This document shows, piece after piece, positions 61,000 to 64,000 of a stretch of DNA of 64,000 bases. A program made the translations under genes and the position numbers. The notes beneath the pieces are model-generated. The model ran no database searches, was not told the origin of the DNA, and saw only the letters and a program-made list of their open reading frames with translations. The DNA lies in the NCBI GenBank assembly GCA_002914845.1, contig JXTC01000360.1:42824-106823 (forward strand), in the 5' to 3' direction. Within the stretch, counting starts at the first letter, position 1. Every line of letters begins with the position of its first letter. This stretch comes from Trema orientale (lineage: Eukaryota > Streptophyta > Magnoliopsida > Rosales > Cannabaceae).

Positions 61000-62878
61000 T
61001 CCGATTCCGATTTTGAGGTTTCACCAATCAATCAATCAATCAATCCAATCAAATCAATGGATTCTTTCCACCACAGCTCGAGAGATTCTAGAGAATGGTT
61101 TAGATTCAATCACCAAACCCCAATCTGATGATAATCTCTTCTCTTCTCTTCTCTCCTCTCCTCCCCTCCCCTCTTCCCAGAATTTGTTATTTTGTTTTTT
61201 ATTTTGTTTTATTATTGTTTTTTTTTTTTTTTTTTGTGAACCAATAAAACAAAATAAAATAAAATGAAATGAGAAAATAGAAAATGGCCGGCGAAAGAGA
61301 CGAGAGGCGGAGAGAAGAGAGAGGTGGGAGTGAATATTGTGGAAGATGGTACCGGCAATGCCAATACCCAGTCAGTCTTATCTGGCTCCCCTCGATTCCT
61401 TTCCTTTCCTTTCCTTTCCTTTCTCACACGCGTCTTTCTGTAACTCTTCCCTCGACCGCTCCACGTGGACTTTATTTTAGATTTTGTATTAACTATCTTA
61501 TTCCAACAAGAGTAATAAAACAATCCCTATAAGTATCAAGTATTTAGTTTAGACAAATTTTGGTAACCAAAAAATAATATCATGTTTCGTCAAAACTAGG
61601 TTTGTCTTAAGTGTGCTACTTAAATTTTCGAGGATATTATTTTTTATCAGTTAAATTTATTTAAAAGATCAATTTAGTGTCTTAATTTTCAGAAATTTTT
61701 AATATAGTATTATTTTACAGAATTTAAATTTCAAAATTTATATTATAAATACTCAAATTTTAGGGTATATTTTTGCAGTTTACCTTTATTCCAAGATTTA
61801 AGAATAAAATTGTACATAGCGTAGCTTATTTTGCATTAAAGTCTAAATATAATTCTTGCTGATTGTATGAAACACCCAATGTGTTTCTTTGAATTAACTT
61901 ATGATACTCATTTCCACTAATAACAAACTTATTTACAACCAAAAAAAAAAACTAGTAAAATAGAAAGTCCATCCATTTAAGAGTGACTCGCCACTTAAGT
62001 TCCTGAAATATATACAAGTTAATTAGCTAAATATCATTTTTAAAATTCATGAACCTAAGTTAATACATATTTTACGCTATGTTAGTACCACTTTTGGTAG
62101 TTTAACTTTTCGTTTTGGAATTGATTTGAGTAGGGATAACAAACAAAGCAAAACAAAATTTTGACATAAAGGGTGGTATAAATTAAAAAAGTGTAGGAGC
62201 TCACCCAAATCGTAATTGAAAAAAATAAATAAAATGAAGAGAAGAAGATAGTGAGCTGCATTTTTTCTTCTTTTCAGATCTATGGTTTGAGGGGTAATTC
62301 TGTGTGAATCGGTGTACCATAAGTAAATTGCATGTACACAAAATGTTGTCATTGTGATCTCAATCAAATGGTTATGAAAGAGCCCTTACCATAGGGGCGC
62401 AAATAGAGGGCCCCTATTATACCAGGAATGAAAATATTTCGTTTGATGTTGGAACTAATTCCTAAATCAAGAGTAGTGGAATAAAACAAAAACTATTTGA
62501 CAAAGATAACCTAAATTTAATTTTATTGTAAATCCTATAATAATTAAAATATGTTTGAAGTGTTTATTCCTTTGTCATAACAATTGTAATTACGATTAAA
62601 AAAACAAATATAATTTGATCCAAAATATTTATTGATGTCTTAAAAAATTACCTAAAACTTTTATCAAATTTATAAATAATATTACGAATGAAAAATAATA
62701 TGTACCTCTATAAATGTAAGTCTTGTAATCATTATATTTATTATTTCTAAGAATAACTAAGTTGCAAGTTCTAAAATTATATAAATGTTTATAGCGAGAG
62801 GTTACGGTAAAACACAGGTAGAAGAGTATTTTGATAGAATATTTAAATTAATTTCATTGGAATGGAATGACTATTTTA
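61000..62878. other. 5' flank of the TOM1-like gene and AT-rich spacer
   Basis: It includes a TCAA tetranucleotide run (61025-61045), CTTCT runs (61136-61175), a T run (61218-61236) and CCTTT repeats (61398-61420), which fit a leader and promoter zone. Farther right it is AT-rich, and the minus-strand frame at 62077-62367 shows no known domain. No TATA box could be placed. Confidence 0.45.
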
Positions 62879-63238
62879 GGCCCCGTTTGTTTCGCCTATT
62901 TGAATGTGTGTATTTGAATGGAAATTGTGGAATGAGTTATAATTGGAATGGAAGACATTTGAATAGAAAAAATAGTGGAATGGGTTATAATTAGAATGGG
63001 AGTATTGGAATGGACCATTCAAAAACACCTCTTCCCCTCCATTTTTATCCAAGACACAAAAATCCATTCAAATAGTTGATGTGACTGATGAACCATTTGA
63101 ATAGAAAAACTAAATTGTTGAAACAAACACTCATTCCAAAAGACCATTTGAATGGAAAATTTAGAGTTGTTGAAACAAACACCCATTCAAATGGATTTTC
63201 CATTCCAATGGAATGGAATGGACGAACCAAACGGCCCC
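62879..63238. mobile_element. Harbinger-like MITE
   Basis: Terminal inverted repeats GGCCCCGTTTGTTTCG and CGAACCAAACGGCCCC flank 360 bases made of ATTTGAATGGAAA-type motifs in both orientations. The left flank TTA and right flank context CTA may be a decayed 3-bp duplication of the PIF/Harbinger type. The small frames inside it (62785-63273) are by-products. Confidence 0.65.
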
Positions 63239-63797
63239 TAGTGATTCCTAGGATAAGGATTCATATGTTGTAATCGAATGATTATTCTATGGCTCTTAGA
63301 ATAAGGATTCACATATTGTAATGGAATAGTCATTTGTATGAGTTACTATTCTTAAGCCATTTTGAGTAATTAACTATTAGAATAATTTTTTAAATTAGAA
63401 ATTATCATTTCATTCCAATGGTCATCCCATCAAACTAAACATCATTTTAGTAATAATTACATGGCACCTTATGCTAATTAGTTTTTTTCCCCCTAATGTT
63501 TTTTTTTTTTTTTTCTAAATCTCAGCGGAGAAACTTAAATAAAAAAGAAAGAAGAAGAATGGACACCTAGTCAGAGGGGAACATGAACATGACCTCTCAA
63601 TGACCAAAAATAAGAAGAAAAACCAAAAAAAGAGTTAAAATTAACGAAACATATAGCTAGGTTTCACAATAAAATCATCATAAACAAAAAAAGAAATAAA
63701 ATAAACAAAACAAAATGAATTTTTTCCCCTAGGTTTCCCCTAATGTTAATTTTCCCCCTAATGCTAGTACGTTTTTTCCCCCTATTCATGTACTTCT
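63239..63797. other. AT-rich spacer, nothing recognised
   Basis: Contains a T run (about 63498-63515) and repeated TTTTCCCCCTAATG pieces (63486, 63720-63785). No gene. Confidence 0.45.
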
Positions 63798-64000
63798 TGT
63801 TGGGAAATTATATTTCCTATAGTGGGCGACATATATTTTGGACAATTGTATTGGGCCATATTGTTCTTAAGCAGACCCAATAAGTGATTTAATTAGGGCT
63901 GGGTTAGGATATTCAACTGGGTATGGATACCAATGTGGATACCCTGTTAGTCACCCAGTTAGGGTTTGATGGATACCCAACAGGGGACTATATAAAGAAC
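63798..64000 (+). mobile_element. Start of a probable copia LTR, cut by the window edge
   Basis: TGTTGGGAAATTATATTTCC is a typical Ty1/copia LTR start. A TATATAAA box follows at 63989-63996, as in a U3 promoter. The direct and inverted pieces GGGTATGGATACC, GTGGATACCC and TGGATACCCAAC lie between. The rest lies outside the window, so this remains a probable call. Confidence 0.5.

Noticed and set aside
60671..61267. Overlapping frames on both strands around the TOM1-like exon 1
   Set aside because: They are shadows of exon 1 and of the CT-rich leader.
61212..61523. 103-codon minus-strand frame
   Set aside because: It is made of AG-rich simple repeats upstream of the TOM1-like gene and shows no domain.

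Overview
The window looks like nuclear DNA from a dicotyledonous plant. It is AT-rich and dense with LTR-retrotransposon remains. It carries three spliced single-copy-type genes with GT-AG introns, all on the minus strand, whose products belong to plant families: an aldo-keto reductase with a plant-type insert, myo-inositol oxygenase, and a TOM1/TOM3-type tobamovirus-multiplication host protein. No species is claimed. Two N runs (4810-4819 and 6815) mark assembly joins.

Layout. Positions 1-34600 are almost wholly repeats. A non-autonomous Ty3-type element (567-12362, minus strand, LTRs 567-2103 and 10849-12362) keeps only a broken gag. It is split by a 6.04-kb insert (3291-9330) made of two related long LTRs arranged head to head. 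Next to it is a second broken Ty3 element (12363-14979). A satellite of roughly 550-595 bp monomers follows (14980-16781, resuming 19797-20250), interrupted by a third LTR element. Then come a Harbinger-like MITE, a palindromic GTCGA-rich element and Ty1/copia debris. From 25843 to about 33335 lies one decayed minus-strand Ty3/gypsy element (gag, protease, RT, RNase H, integrase) into which at least two solo LTRs have inserted, each with a clean 5-bp target duplication. It abuts a broken LRR receptor (phytosulfokine-receptor-like) ectodomain pseudogene (33345-34600).

Positions 36000-61000 are the gene-bearing part: aldo-keto reductase (36304-41583, 3 exons, 360 aa), myo-inositol oxygenase (46342-48913, 11 exons, 308 aa) and TOM1/TOM3-like (55926-60999, 11 exons, 299 aa). 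Introns and spacers hold small mobile elements with readable target duplications: solo LTRs at 38479-38871 and 56459-57545, a hAT-type element nested in the latter, and a Mutator-like MITE at 44933-45122. A kilobase-scale foldback lies at 51370-52392.

How the genes relate: myo-inositol oxygenase makes D-glucuronate, and some aldo-keto reductases reduce uronic acids, so the neighbouring reductase could in principle act on its product. That is only an inference. The TOM1-like gene is functionally unrelated. I found no operon, CRISPR array, rRNA or convincing tRNA gene. I see no clearly new biological system. The most unusual structures are the head-to-head LTR insert, the satellite with a conserved stem-loop, and the nested insertions in the TOM1-like intron.
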